Shown: positions 25,484 to 40,305, counted from the stretch's first letter. The stretch is 64,000 nt of DNA from Thelephora terrestris (GCA_015956445.1 WIUZ02000005.1:1178001-1242000); one strand, 5' to 3'. The notes: a model not told the origin generated them from the sequence alone. Numbers and translations are program-made.

Positions 25484-27132
25484 TCAATAATCATCCCCTC
25501 GACTGACAACCTCCCTGACCGTAGGGCGAAGCAGGATCGTGTGTTCCTGTGGGGAAATGCGGGGAAATGACATCAGTCCGGGAGCAATCGTCACGCCCCG
25601 CGCACTCACGAATTGTGCACTCATCGCTCCATCAGCGGTTGGTACTCCCGAACCACTCCTTGGCTGACCAGATAGTAGTTCAACTTTTCGCACAGAGAGG
25701 TCAGATGACTGTCGTAACATAACCGCGGACAAAAATAAAGTTACCGAAAAGCGACACTTGGGCACTCCGACGCGGTCGAGGTACCTCCGGCAAAACGTTA
25801 ACTCTTTGCTGATCGTGTTCATCAATGCTTTTGCGGTATCCAATCTAATCTAAATTTTCTCCAGTTAGCAAAGCTGCTACGTAAAACCAAAATTTCAGCT
25901 GAGACCGACCGAAGGGGTGCGTTTGGTGCATCAGCCGCCGTTGCGCAGACAAAGTGGAGATGTGACCACGCACGAATCCGAATCCGAGCCCACGACCAGT
26001 TGAGCCAAAAATCTCAATTGCAAAGTATCCACCCTCTTCCATCTTTGTCGGATCACGGTTTCTCACCAAAAGTAGCGATTTACCCCCATGGTTCCGGTAA
26101 GGTTTGATTGAATGCCCGCTGAAGTTTTTAATCGGCCTCACTGAAGACAACATCAGATGGAGTGGCTCGTGGATATGTTGCCATCCTACCGGGAATCGTC
26201 CTGGGCCCCACCTCCACCTCATACGACTCCATCGCCCGCTAATTCCCCCAGGCGGACGCGGATCCCTGCTTCCTGGATGTTCACCAATAAACCAGTTGCT
26301 GTGCCAGATCGAAAGGTCCCTGACACCCACACGAATGCCCGTGTTCGTAGCATCCTTGACGGCGTCAAGCAGCTTGTCATACGTGTGATCCCACGTCAAC
26401 ATGAACGCGGAGTCCACTATCCGTCCTTTGTTTAGCACATCGCCCCGCCTCAACACTGTCAAATGTCATCAACTCTGGTTCTAAACCGCAGTCAAGACAC
26501 AGCGTTTACCGGTGGCGTCTCCAGGGTTTGGGCTGTAATGAGCTGCGCAGTCGTTGATGTTCAAACCGGTCGGAAACCCAATTCCAGGCTCCAATCCATT
26601 CTCTTCCACAAGCGCACGCGCGCTCATCTCGATTTCCTCAGCGATATCCAGCAACATCATACCGGGTCTTATGAATCTCCGGGCGTATCTGCGAACCCGT
26701 CTGTGAACTTCGGCGGCGCGCCGAATGTTGGATCCTCCATCGCCAACCGCTCGTTGTAAAGCTTCTCTTCCGAGCTTGTATGCCACGCGTTGCTATATTT
26801 GGGGTCATCACGAGGTCATGCTCGGCTTGGTTGAAAAGCCAGTAAAAAAAACTTACCCCTCGCCGTATTCGAGGATTTCCCCCTCAGGATATTCCCCGCT
26901 TGGGAAAAACTTCGACAGTACGACCCGCGGAGGGTCAGTCTGTTCCCCGTTTCTCCACCTCTTGGCGCCCCCTTCGTACCCACAAAAGTTCAATGGCCGG
27001 GGCGGGGGGTGAACGTGCGCAGGGCGTACCAGTTAATGGTCTCAGCGTCAACTCCTCCTCCTCGTGATTTCCTTCCGGGAGTGAGTGATCGTCGTTGACT
27101 TGCATTGCGAGAAGTTTCGTTTCCGCCGTCAT
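25484..27132 (-). pseudogene. decayed copy of methionine aminopeptidase 2
   Basis: This is a tandem paralogue of the intact gene at 27307-28981, on the same strand and 174 bp downstream of it. Recognisable parts, in order, are [111 protein letters not shown] and the C-terminal EHTILLRPTVREVVSRGDDY. Compared with the intact copy, the reading frame shifts after MEDP (about 26735), in the exon after ATNTGIR (about 26230), and between PLME and MSAQF (about 25620). About eight residues around the first metal-binding Asp (the DFG segment) are missing near 26425, and part of the FGTLPF motif is lost. Splice sites are largely kept. A functional enzyme is unlikely, and the intact neighbour would cover the role. 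Confidence 0.8.
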
Positions 27133-27306
27133 CTCCCTAGATCGTGGTAGCGGGCGACAGTGTGGCGGGAATGACTCCCCGCGTGCGACACGTTACGAGC
27201 GATTCAGGACCCATCTCAAAGACTGTGTGGGGCGCAGGCAGACAACCTTACGTCATACACCGTATCAAGGTGCAATACGAGCATGTATATCGCACTACGA
27301 TACAGG

Positions 27307-28981
<1,675 letters not shown>

Positions 28982-29100
28982 AATTGCCACAAAGCTTGAG
29001 CTTGATCGATGATCGAAGCTCGGGGTCCTCACTTCCCTTCTGGCACATCACGTGCGCTGCAATCTCCAGGTTTCCCTCTCAAATCCGCGTTCGAGACCAG

Positions 29101-32100
29101 ATGGAACACGAGCTACGGCTCAGGAGCCATATTCGCGCGCTGCTACTGGACTACTGCCACGCTCATATCACTGAAGATTACGTGACCTTCACCCAGGATG
29201 CCGTACAAACGGTATCACCCATCTCGCATCGCGTCCATCCGTCTCTCGACCGATTGTTTCTGATGCCTGCACGCGCCCCAGACATTATCGGATAGAATTG
29301 CGCTCGTGCCTTTGGAGGATCCAAACTCGGTTGTGCTCCCTGTGGACCCGATGGACGCTTTGCTTCGCAGCGTGGACGCCCCGCTCATCCCGGAAGAGAA
29401 ATGGGCAACAGACACGGATTCCCTTGGACATATACGGAAAACTATGAACCTCGGTGCTACGTCACTGGAAACCTCAAAGTCCTGGCATGAAAGTGATCCA
29501 TGTGCGTTTTAGTACTCTCAATGCAAGCGCGTCTAATTGATCTCATTCCAGACGAGCGGGTGATAGAAGCCTTCCGTCCCACGTCGCCGATCTTGTCTCG
29601 TCGGGGTTTCAGACAGACCCCAAAGTTCGGAGGGTCTGGGACAGCTGCTTCGCCTGATTCTCTCCGATCCACGCTCGACGCATACACCATGGTTCTGGCC
29701 AAAGTTCCAGACATGCCGACCCCGCCTCTCCCAAACCTCGAAGAGATACTGTATTTCTATTCGTTCATCACTTCGAGAGCGTTGCTTACCGTTGGGTAGC
29801 GATATTCAGTACAAGCTTGAACCTAAAATTCACCGTGAAACGATGGCACTGATCCGTTCTGTTCATACGGGTACGAAGCTAGTTCCAGATCAGACAAATT
29901 CGGCAGTGGAGACGTTCCTGCGTTCCGACTCTCCCCCTCTCTCCGTCGTTGAAGCGGTAGAGGTTCCGATATTCCCTCGAAGCTCCTGGCCAGGGTTCGC
30001 GGACGGTTCGTTTACGAGTTCAACCAAAATACCGCGGAGTATGAGTGACTTGCGTTGTCTTGCCCCAACAGTTGAGATTGAAGAAGAAGATTTGAGGATG
30101 GAGCACATGAGCGTTGTCGATGGTTGGAGTGCGCAAAATATCTATTGGCTGTTGCGTTGGTTGGCTTATCGACGCTTTAGCCGTTTATCCCCCTATCTCG
30201 TCGCCATCCCCGACTCCCTCCTTGGGGCTGGGGGGAACGTCGAGTCAGGTGGACGAAATGTTCCCTCCATCTCCCCCTGCAAAGCTGGGAGTTGGTCTGT
30301 CTATTTTGGAATTAGATTCGTTGAAAATGGGCAAGTCATGTCTTTGCATTCCATGCGGTCTGCTAAAATGAATATTGGACAGTGGAAGCGGAGATACCGA
30401 GACAGAGTAGAGTCGGTCACGGTGATGACGGCCTATCGCGTCTTCCACAAAGGTATGTCCAGGATATGCGCACCGGGAGTGTTAGCTCAAGTCGTGTGAC
30501 GCAGCCTTGCATCACTTCTCCCACGACACCAAATTTCGTTGGTGGACGTAGGGGCTCACCAAGAAGAGTACCGACCGCCAGAATGCACCGACGATATAAC
30601 TATAGCGTCATCTATGCTTGGTCAACCACCGTCAAAGTTCGACGCTGACGACGAACGTGAAACTTATACAGATGATTTGAGATCAGATTTGAGGGTCATC
30701 TGGTCGAAAGCTGGGTGCGATGAATTTGCGATCATATTACAAGATGGAATCGACGAATCAAAGGCGCTTCTGTTTGAAGGTGAGGGAATTCCATATACCA
30801 AACCGTCATCGTTCTGAATACTTTCAGTGCCGGAGTTGCCTCCCCCTACGGCGCACGAACCTTGGGTACAACTTCCCAGGAATATGATATCGTTGACATC
30901 ATCCTTTGGGATGGTCAAAGGCGTACGCTCTCTGAATCTTGAATTATCTTGGATGTATGCAAGTTTGACCTTTTATTCAATTGAGATTCACCCCCGTTTT
31001 CCCTAGCCCTTTCAAGTACGGTAGCAAGGTGCCTGCGGACGAAGAGGTTTCTCGGGCGTCGGGCAACGTCCTGGACGATCTAACGATTTTGACTGGTCAA
31101 GACTCGCGCCAAGTAGACGAAGTCCGGAGGTTGCTCAGTGATCTGGACTCTTCAATCCTACTGGAACCCGTCTCGGATCTTGCCTTCGCAGAACGTACAC
31201 ACCAAGAAGACTTTATGGTTGCCAAAATACTCTCTAATGATGGCATCCGTCCTCACCAGCTTGCTCTTACTCGAGACGAACGATACATGATATCCAGGAT
31301 GGGAGCCAACCGTCCTGGCCAACTCGCGCCCGATTCACTTCGACACTCGGTGGGATCAGCGAGCGCTGGCGCACCACCGATATTCGACGCCGGCGGACCC
31401 CTCATCAGACAGCTAGAGTTTAGCTGGCAATCCCCCCAGCGTGACTATGCCGAGATAGACTATCTGGAACCTGAATACTACGATGGCGAAGACGAAGACG
31501 AACCCCCACTGGCGCCTGTGGCAAAGAAGCGACGACTTGGATATTCCTCGCCTGTCGTTTACCCCTGCTCTGAGTCGCCTCTGCGATCACCTGACAGAAA
31601 TAACACGTGGCACGACATTACACTACCTATGACAGTTTCCACCTCTCCAATGCGAGCACAACCCCCGAACGGCGGCCGTTCTCCTCGGCCTCCTCTTGCT
31701 CTAGATTCGCAGGTTCTCCAGAATACACCCTCCCGGCCTCGCGACCTTGGTCTACCGAATCTTTCCGGCACCGTCCATCAATCGGTGCCCTCTGCCGCAG
31801 GTCAAGTTATAGAACCCAGTCCTGCACTTGTTACAAGGAGGGGTCGTGACTTTGATGAATTCCTGGCCCTTCGTGGTGTACATTCCAATGAGCCTCTGGC
31901 TGCGATGACAACAGAGATCGTCGTAGAGACCACCGATACCCTTCCCGCCCCCAGGCCTGCCACGACGGAAGTCCCTCCAGACCTCATCGACAAAAATACA
32001 ATTCAAGTTCCCGCAGTTAGCTCTTCGCCGGCTTCTCGTCACCAATACCTTGCATCCCTCGACCTCATTCAGAAATATGCTCTCTGTCGATGTCTCTCGG

Positions 32101-32943
32101 ATGATGCAGCAGCTATAGATCTCATCGAGCGCGAATTCCTTGGCGGCGTAGATCTTATCCTCGACCAAGACAGTGCGATCCTCTTCCTACCCCTTTCTGC
32201 GCTGCCCTCAGAGTGCGAGGGTCTTATCGCTGGAATATCTGATATCTCTTGGCGATACTCTCACATGTTGGTCATATTCGAAGCTTTCCTCACCTCTCAG
32301 GCGTTCGGCGATGGCGAAGAAAATCGGTTTGTATCGTTCGCTTTTACGGAAACGATTTTGAAGTCCGTGAAGAAGTTGAGGAGATCGCTCCTGATTGCTG
32401 AGGGAGTCGGGACCAAGACGGAAGATTGTCTCATCAGTTGGGCGTTCGCTACGAACATCGAAGAAGCTGCGAGGCTGGCTAGAGTTTATGGGGATATAGC
32501 AGAAAGTAGGGATACAGGAGGCATGCTTTGGCAAGAGCGTTGGTGGTTAGGGGAAAGGGAGGCGGAGGACTCGCCTTTGTCCGAGTTTGAAGTGCGTTCT
32601 TCGAGTTCACGACGGGAGTTGCTGATGCTTCACGAGTCATTCAGGACGAAAGGGATCTTGCAATGGTGGCAGGAATGAATGCATTCGCAGCATGCTTAAT
32701 CCTTTCCCAAATGTCATCAGACCAGTTCCTGAGCCTCGGGCCCCAGGAAAGGATGGAAAGGTTTAGCCGACTGTTGGGGGAAAAGCGTATGGTACGTGTG
32801 CGGGGTTCATTGGCCAAGTGTAGCAGCTTGCTGACGACAAGACGCAGGCGGGACTGAATCTTGCTCTGGAACAGTCCGCTGCGGACCTACCTTCGTCGTT
32901 ACCCGCTTCAGATCTAGGGGATTCCTCCAGCATACAACTTTAA
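29101..32943 (+). CDS. large protein with XPF-like C-terminus, tentatively SHOC1/Zip2-like
   Basis: The multi-exon model starts at ATG 29101, only about 120 bp from the divergent MetAP2 start. Exon 1 splices (donor at about 29212, acceptor at 29278) into a frame reading RIALVPLEDPNSVVLPVDPMD. The main exon covers about 31010-32590. Near its end YLASLDLIQKYALCRCL is followed by IEREFLGGVDLILDQDSAILFLPLSALPSECEGL and SWRYSHMLVIFEAF, a strand-helix pattern like a catalytically dead XPF nuclease fold. After a further splice at about 32590-32642 comes AGMNAFAACLILSQMSSDQFL, which resembles a helix-hairpin-helix pair. The order degenerate nuclease plus HhH is that of SHOC1/Zip2, which promotes meiotic crossovers with Spo16. 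The middle is proline-rich and disordered. The family call is an inference from fold-like pattern, not from a diagnostic motif. The length is about 1,050 residues. Confidence 0.5.
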
Positions 32944-33101
32944 AATTTACAACCCGTGTCATATTCGCTTGCTGAATATATTTGTTGTGCGTCGTAATGA
33001 AGTGCAGTATGATTCAAAACATGGAGGGAAGATATTACAAGAGGCAGATATGTCTAGCAATATGAAATGCATTCGAGAACAAGGAGGTGGAATCCTTCGG
33101 A

Positions 33102-36100
33102 TCACCGTTGGGACTTGTCTAGCGCCGCGTCCGGAGAGACTGGGGGATAGCGACAGTACTTGTCGGAAATAAATGTGACGGTCCACGTTCCTATAGAAGT
33201 TCATCAGTAAGAAGGCAAGTCGTCCCATCGTGACTTACTCACCTTCTAAGGAGGAGAAGATGGAGTATTCTTTGGTGGTCACTCCCGTGACGGTGTGCGT
33301 TTCGAGAATCATTGGTGGCTTTTTGCTTTTCTTGGTCTGGAGTTCTGACCTCTGGTATGTGAAGGTGAACGGTGGCTCTCCGGTGAGGGTGAACACGATC
33401 TCGGCTTGGTCACCTGTCCATATGGTCAAGTTTTACGGTTCCTGAGCTGTGCACAGCGGTAGAGCTTACCCTCGTGAATATCTTGCAATATCCTCTTTCC
33501 ATTGCCTACTTGTGCGGAAGGCAGAGGATGAACAGTGTAATGAAGGTCCGTCACAGCAGTCTTGCACATCGTCTGTTGGTGAGCCACAGAAGTTATCATG
33601 AACTCTCCTTGCCTCTGCAGAGCCAGTGAGAATGGCGAGCTCTTCGCTTGCTGGCTGTGGTGTTTTCCATTGATGCGATAACTAAGGCGAAATCTGGTCA
33701 GCACAGATTCAGCACTGCGCAGAGTTTGAGCCTACCCAACCGTCCAAGGCGGATTGCCCTCGAGTTGGAATTGCGCTGTCTCTCCCTCGCAGAAGTGTTC
33801 CCTCCGATCGAATGGTACGATGGCGGCCGTTTCTGCTGCATCGATCCAGATTGACCTGTGGAGAGCGTCTGGGACAGTCTGCTCGCACCGGGAGGCATCG
33901 CCGACAGAGTCGATGGTCACCGAGTAGGGGCCAATGCTGTTGAAGGAGTACCCGGGTATGTTCAGCTTCCAGGACATGGCATCAACCTCGACAGTCGTGT
34001 GGAAGGTCTCCCCGGCAGCCAGGTTTTTGATCGAGAGGGTTATCGCGAACGGAGGTTTTCCTTCCAGGACTATCACTCCATCAAAGCCAGTGAAATCTCT
34101 CGTTACAAACTTGTCATTGACGCAATAAGCTAAACGGTTGGGGGACTTGAAGGCAGCGGATGGTCTCATGAGAACATCTTGCTCGAACAGTAACCTGTCC
34201 TTGAGGGGGATGACGTGATCGCGGTGTTTAGCCAATGGATACGCTGCATCACCGATCTGCTTGACCTCGTAGTACATTCTCCCAGGCTCCTTCGTATGGA
34301 GCTGGAACCTTGTATGAGGTTGGATACTGTTGAATGCAGGTTGATCGAGGAGCTTGATCCCACCAGCACCATTGTCCCTGGCGATGTTGTACATGATCTG
34401 AAACGGTGGGCGACCAGAAAGGTCGAGGTCGACGTGGCCAAGCGTTCCTTCGCAGATAGGAGGCAGGATGTGAGAACCATTTATGGCGTCATAATTTGAT
34501 TCGGTGTCCCGGGATAGGCGGGCAAATGGTCGTGATACCCATTTGACGACGAACTTCGATTCCTCAGGGATGATAGAACCCAGGCATTGTACATCAGAAA
34601 CCTCGGTAAGCTCGTAGGATCCGTCAGAATTGACGGCGAGGTGATCGTTGGGAGTGACAAGCGTGGCTGAGAATATCCTGTTTGGAGCCTCCTGCCGTCG
34701 ATACTTGATGGTCCAAGGGGCATCGCCGGTCAGCCTGAGCGGGATGCTAGCCTGTTCGTGTTCAAGAACAGTGACTTCGCGCTTCTCTCGTGCGTAGAAC
34801 TTGGCAGTAGGCTACCGAGGGCATTTGTTTTGGCTGGGACAGGAGATGTGGGGAGCTTACCTTGGCCCTCCTGACGTTGACGGATACGCTAGGAACAGTC
34901 AAGGGGCGTTTGCAGCCGTATGCGTCCTCAACACTCGCTGAATCTGAAGTGAATATCCACTTGTCCGACATGAAGACTGGCCTTACCCAGTGCCACCTCG
35001 AAAGAACCTCCATCGCGATCTATCTCCGAGGGGATGGGCACACGGACAGTATACCTTGGGTTGGGGATGTTCCTCTCTTGCAATAGCTCGGAACCTTGGG
35101 GACTGACGACCTGTACATTGAGGTTCCAAGGTCCAGTGCCCTGCGAACAAAGTAAAACCTTTGGGGAGGAGAAGAAGCCACGAGACTATACCTTAAGATC
35201 CACGGGAATATCTACATGGCTTCCGCCGCAGCTACTAATGAGCCTCCGAGTCCGACCAGGGGTCATGTTGTCTCTGGTGGCGAAGTCCGCGAAAGCAAGA
35301 GGGTGGATAACTTGTTCAATACTTGGCCCATTCAATGGAATTTTCTTGTAATTAGCGTCGCTGAGATGAGTAAATGTGAACTTGTAATGACCACTCTGGT
35401 CCGGCTGAAGAGTAATTTCACCACGGGATCCTCCAATGGTCTTGGTCAACTCGCGAGGAGGTTCCTTATCCTTCTGTGATTGGTAGTACACCTGGAAGGG
35501 ACCAGTGCCACGAAGGACGAGTGAAGCAGAGACTCCCGTGTCACCAGAACTTCGGAGGAACTTAGCATGGTGCATATGATTTCGCAAACCACTCACCACT
35601 CGTGGATCTTCTTCCATTCAATCTGCGCGCTGGGGAGGGGCATTTCGATGACCTTACACGTTTCCGGGCTGAGAACATCGCCATCACAATACTTGCCCTT
35701 GACACCGAGGATGGTATATTCACCAGGGGCAGTCGCATGCAAAACGATGTTCTTGGTGCTGTCCTGGGACCTGAGTTGTTTCTCCCAACCCTTGTGCCTC
35801 TTATCAGAAGGAGTGTACCGAACCCCAACGTCCCAAAGTCCGTCCAATGGGTCAGAGCTGTGGGCAGTAATTGCAATTTGCGTCTCGGAGCCAATCAACA
35901 GCGAAGATGGACGACCCGGTCCGCAAGTTTTGAACGACACGCTCGGGCGGCGGAGAACGGTAACAGCTCGCGTGGTTACGGACGAATGGACTGGAGCCAT
36001 CGAGTTTCCATAGCGGTCCATCACATGTTCCAAGGTGTAGGTGTGCATTCCGATAGCACCGAGCGAAACGGTGAGGGGTATTTGAAGCTTCTGTGGAACC

Positions 36101-37386
36101 TCGGAAATACCACGGGTTTGATCGCCAACGATGCCCTCGACGGTGAAGTACTCCCGCCGTCCATTGACATCTTCGTACCAACGAAGGCTGAGGGGTGGGA
36201 CGCCAAATATGTCGAGATTGAAATCGACGTCTTCGCCAGGGATGGAACCTTTGTAGCCGGATAGGATGCCAGGGGCAGCACACTTGACGTTATCACCTCG
36301 GGAAATATCGTCAGGAACAAACTCCGCCTTAGGACAAGGGGCAATGACGACTTCCAACGGATACGTTAGTCGTGCATCAAAGTCCGCAGAGTCGATCACT
36401 CGTTCGAGGCGCAACGTTCCAGGTTTCGCGACGTGGACATGAACCATAGTTTGCGATTTCTGCAGGGAATCGGCAGGTGATTCCATTGATTCCCCTTCAT
36501 CGTCGTCGTCGTACTCGTCGTAGTCTGGGTCGTTAATGTCTCGTTTATTTGCGTTCGTTCGCGTGAGCTCCAAACTCTCCTGTCTCGACTGCTCGATGGC
36601 ACGAATATCCTTGGCGTTCAAGTCGTACGTCTCCACTTTTCCAACGATTTCTTGGCCCTCGCCATATCCAAGTGGAAGGAGGGTATAGCGGATCCCAATG
36701 GGTGTGGTATTGTTTAGCAATATCGGGACCAAGACCACGCTTCCGGGTGATTCCAGGCAGAATGCATCGGCGTAAGGGTTGAGTTGCGCGGTGCTGATAG
36801 GAGACATCCTAACGATGTGTTGGCCAAGGAGGTGGGGATCACTACCATCGTTCGTTCCAAAGAGTCCAAAGGTTGGTACCAAGTCCGTGACCCGGAAAGG
36901 GGCCGCGCCTCTTTGGCCTTGAGTCCGGGGTTAGAACGAAGACACGTTGTGAGTTTACACAATTTGCGCACCTACAATCGCCGATGATAGCGCCGCACGG
37001 ATCCCCAAGTGTAATGAGATACTCCCGAACAATACTCCATCCAACAGACACAGGGTGATGAGTTGAAGGGCGAGCACGGAGGAGCTATACCGCAGCCTGG
37101 GTATCCTTAGCAGAGATAGTCCGAGGATGAAGAAAGCATCGACTACTATCCACTTCACCACATAGCCGACCGTCCAGGACTCCTCGTCATAAGTCAGAAG
37201 GTACTGGAAGAAGTCAAAAACTTTGACAGCCTACTTCGAAAGTTAGAACCCGCTTAACCCCCTCGTAAATTTCGGACTCACTTGACATAGGAGCCCCAGG
37301 CTCAGCGCGTACAACCGTTGTGTGGGTGCATCGAAGTAAGACTCAGGTATGAGCGGCAGATCCTCATTCTTTTTTGCGGCAGACAT
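33102..37386 (-). CDS. POM152: POM152: membrane nucleoporin of the nuclear pore ring
   Basis: It starts at ATG 37386 (MSAAKKNEDLPLIPESYFDAPTQ), followed by membrane segments: one in the AVKVFDFFQYLLTYDEES region, then VVKWIVVDAFFILGLSLL and VLALQLITLCLLDGVLFG. These fit the family layout of an N-terminal pore-side part with transmembrane helices. The rest (33102-36880) is a string of Ig/cadherin-like beta-sandwich repeats in the perinuclear lumen, visible as recurring G-x-Y-x-F/T-(I/L)-x-x-V-x-D patterns such as GEYTILGVKGKYCDGD, GHYKFTFTHLSDANYK and GPYSVTIDSVGDASR. The last exon ends TWTVTFISDKYCRYPPVSPD and stops at 33102. Pom152 forms the lumenal ring of the nuclear pore. The roughly 1,250 residues match the family. 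Confidence 0.92.
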
Positions 37387-37809
37387 GACGGAGTGGGAAA
37401 TCCCCTAGAGATACGCCGGGAAATTTGGTGTGTGGGGGAGGTTTCGGGCAAGACCTTCTAGAGACAGTTGCGCATTGAGGAAGTAAGGAAGTAGGCGTGA
37501 AAGAATGAGTTCACGCGTCGATACACGTGACCACTTGTATTGGATGCCAGTGCCACTGTGGCAATGCCAGTCACGGTGCCACACCGTGGCACGATCCATC
37601 CCATGGTCACCAGCTTCAAGTTCACATTTGTACCCATTAGGCTCGTAGTTCCCTCGATGGTACAGTACGCTCGTAAGCCTCAGTATTCGACAATCAGTCG
37701 CCGTAGAAACGACTATGGGGAGCGCATACATGCAGCGTACTGTACTTACAACTAGCCACTACAACGACAGGGTGAGATATTTGCAGTGACCGAAAGGTGG
37801 CCTTCACCC
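37387..37809. other. spacer between POM152 and thioredoxin gene
   Basis: 423 bp holding the POM152 promoter and the 3' end of the thioredoxin gene. There is no supported gene. Two overlapping copies of a TGCCA(C/G)TG-type stretch (37549-37587) make a small repeat with no clear role. Confidence 0.3.
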
Positions 37810-38587
37810 CTAAAAGAGCGTCTTGATGACAACATACAGGAGAACGACCCCGCAGAGAACCTTCAGCTGGGGATCCATTCTGTGATACGTGTCAGTCACG
37901 CCGTCGATGAAGTCCTTTAATCCCCCAGCGGCAGCCCCAATCGGTTGAACGTTAGGAGGTTGCGTGTCCGATGTACCATCTCCACCCAGCCTGTGCCCTC
38001 TTCCAGGGAAAGTTGGTTCCGCACCCGCTTGGCCAGACGAACCAACAAGATTTCTCAGCGTCCTATCGAGCGCACTGTGGATGAAGACCGGTCACCATAA
38101 AGAATCCGCGCAGACAACGAATATCCTACACTCTGTCAGCGCCACGAATCATGTCTACTTGTTTCGTACCCTTGAAAAAGATGAAAGTCGGCCTATGGAC
38201 TCGAGTCAATTGGTAAGGAGGGTGAGTTGGGTCCGGCCACTTACATTGCGGTAACGTTGTATTTAGTTGCGACGGGTTTTGCGGCATCGACGTCACACTT
38301 CAGAAAGTTAACGTTTGGATATTGCTTGGAGAACCCCTCAAACACTGGGGCAATCTGGTGACAAGGCCCACACCTATATCGTTACGGAGAAGCAGTGAGG
38401 TCCGATTTGAACACTACGTTGGATGACGCTTTTGTACCATGTCGCATGAAAATCGATCACCTAGGAGTCCCAAAGTGAGAAGCATTCAACGTGGCCTTAG
38501 ACGTGGGATGCTAACCGAAACCTTCGTGGGGGACTGACCAAGAATCCCGTCGAGCTGGGCGTTATTCGCGATGTGGACGATGTTCAT
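37810..38587 (-). CDS. tail-anchored thioredoxin
   Basis: The start is ATG 38587 ([16 protein letters not shown]). Three or more short introns are removed. One splits the active site: VIDFHATW (donor in the Trp codon) joins [18 protein letters not shown]. The active-site CGPC is intact, and [19 protein letters not shown] plus [14 protein letters not shown] carry the cis-Pro and the rest of the thioredoxin fold. The fold ends near LRNLVG, followed by a Gly/Pro-rich linker and the final [17 protein letters not shown] at the very C-terminus. That terminal hydrophobic helix with almost no residues after it is a tail anchor. The enzyme would reduce disulfides on the cytosolic face of a membrane. 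The total is about 183 residues. Related thioredoxin-like proteins usually carry a PITH domain here instead. Confidence 0.82.
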
Positions 38588-38842
38588 CGGAAACAATGAA
38601 ATATTAATCGGGGTGGTAACGGGCGTAGGGTGAGTGTTGTGGTGGGAATTTTTTCAAGGGGGTTTGGTGTGCTTCGAGCTGGCTTCGAGTGCTGATGAAC
38701 TTCCTGGACCTTGGGCATTGTTGATGAGGGCGATGTAAATTCTCACGGTTGCTACGCCATCGCGAGACCCCACTAAGGGAGGACTTCAGACGAAGGCAGC
38801 TTACTAAGACGACGCCCCACACTATGCGAATTCCATCGGTAT

Positions 38843-40002
38843 CTACATTCTAGCAGGAATCTGAACTTGGATATCAGGGACCTGGGATCCGACCGGTTGA
38901 TCTTCCTCTAAGGTGGAATCGGCTTCACCCCTGTCGTGGATAACCTGGAGTCATGATCAGCGCGCGCGCTAAGAACGGCCTTATCGCATTTTTACCTTCC
39001 CATGAGCAATTTCGATGTCCTCGAACCCCCAATCCCTCAATGCACCATCCTTGAGATGCGCCCCATCCACGAACCTCTTCACTTCCCATCCACCAATCAC
39101 CCCCCGATCCCCTCCCTCCTTCCTCACCAATTCTGAAAGGGTACAGCAACCAACTCTGACTGGCAGGCCCCTATCGCCGACCAAGCCTCTCACGAGCGCA
39201 ATGATCGTCGCAGCGTGACTCACCAGCATGATCACCCTATGCTTGGGGTAGACCCTCTCTAAATGCGGGAGGAAGACTGAGAGATATCCGTCGACACGAT
39301 CGTGGATCTGTTCAATATCTTCTCCACGCCGAGATGGATACCAAGTTGTGGACCACCCCGCAGGATCGATCTCCGGGAACCATTGCTTGAGGGTAGAGGC
39401 GGACGCGGGCCGAGGATGAAGACCCGTCCCAGGAGCAACCGGGAGATACCATTCACCCAAACCTGCAAAGGCGTAACCATCAAATTATTCATCTTTCCAA
39501 AGTTAGGGATACGAGCCGTGGTCTACATATAATGGGAGCTTTAACGCTTGCGCGGTCGGCTGCGTTGTCTGCAGGCATCGATCTGGACGCGGCTGATCAG
39601 TTGATATTGAAACGCACAATTTATCGCAGGACGAACAGAAGGGAGATGAAAAGACAGCAGTTGGTCGTTCATCCTCAGGAAGCGATAGGATGTATTGCGC
39701 AACCTCCTCTGCCTGGGCCTGTCGGGTTCCGAGGTCAAAGTTTTATCATTCTTCGAGCCGAACGCGGGGCCTCACTTCTCCATATGCCGCGAGAGGTGGG
39801 TCTCTCGGCAGACCGGTTGGGCTCGTCCTACGAGAGATTCTGTCAAAAACCTGTGTCGATGGATGCAGATCGTGTGCTGGCGCTGTACCAATTGGTAGTG
39901 ACCCAGTTGAGCCGGAATCCTATCCAGACAGCTGAATAAGGGACTTTCAGACAGCTTTGGAACGTACTCACCATGTCTTATGATGTATATCTTTTCGATC
40001 AT
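38843..40002 (-). CDS. histidine phosphatase superfamily protein (PGAM/UBASH3/Tfc7-like)
   Basis: It begins at ATG 40002 with [11 protein letters not shown], where the RHG holds the phosphorylated His, spliced in its Gly codon. In-frame splices then give [76 protein letters not shown] and [14 protein letters not shown]. The second catalytic His is in [18 protein letters not shown]. The gene ends IQVQIPARM. The RHG...SSPFYRC...SHAA order defines the branch-2 phosphatases, including yeast Tfc7 and metazoan Sts-1. The substrate is unknown, and in yeast the relative is a TFIIIC subunit. The HG|LGEW junction requires an intron beginning GC (39516 to 39463) because no GT donor keeps the frame. Confidence 0.85.
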
Positions 40003-40305
40003 GGCTCGGGGATACTTATTCACGTTGCCAGAAAACGGGCGTGAGGTGTGGGGCCAAAATGCGAAATGACGAACACGCGTCAGGTCTTGGTTGGGCAGGC
40101 AAACACTCAAAAAACCGACCCCAAGCAGACATTTTTTTTGATTCAATGTTCGAGAGCCATAAACATGTAGTGACACAGTGAACAAAACAACAGGTGCATT
40201 CAGAACAGGAGCCGGGAAACGAAAGGAAGCAGGAAAATATACATGTCGTAGTGTCATGTTGAAGCCATAACATTTTGACGCTTAGTGAGCCGCAACTTGC
40301 AAAGT

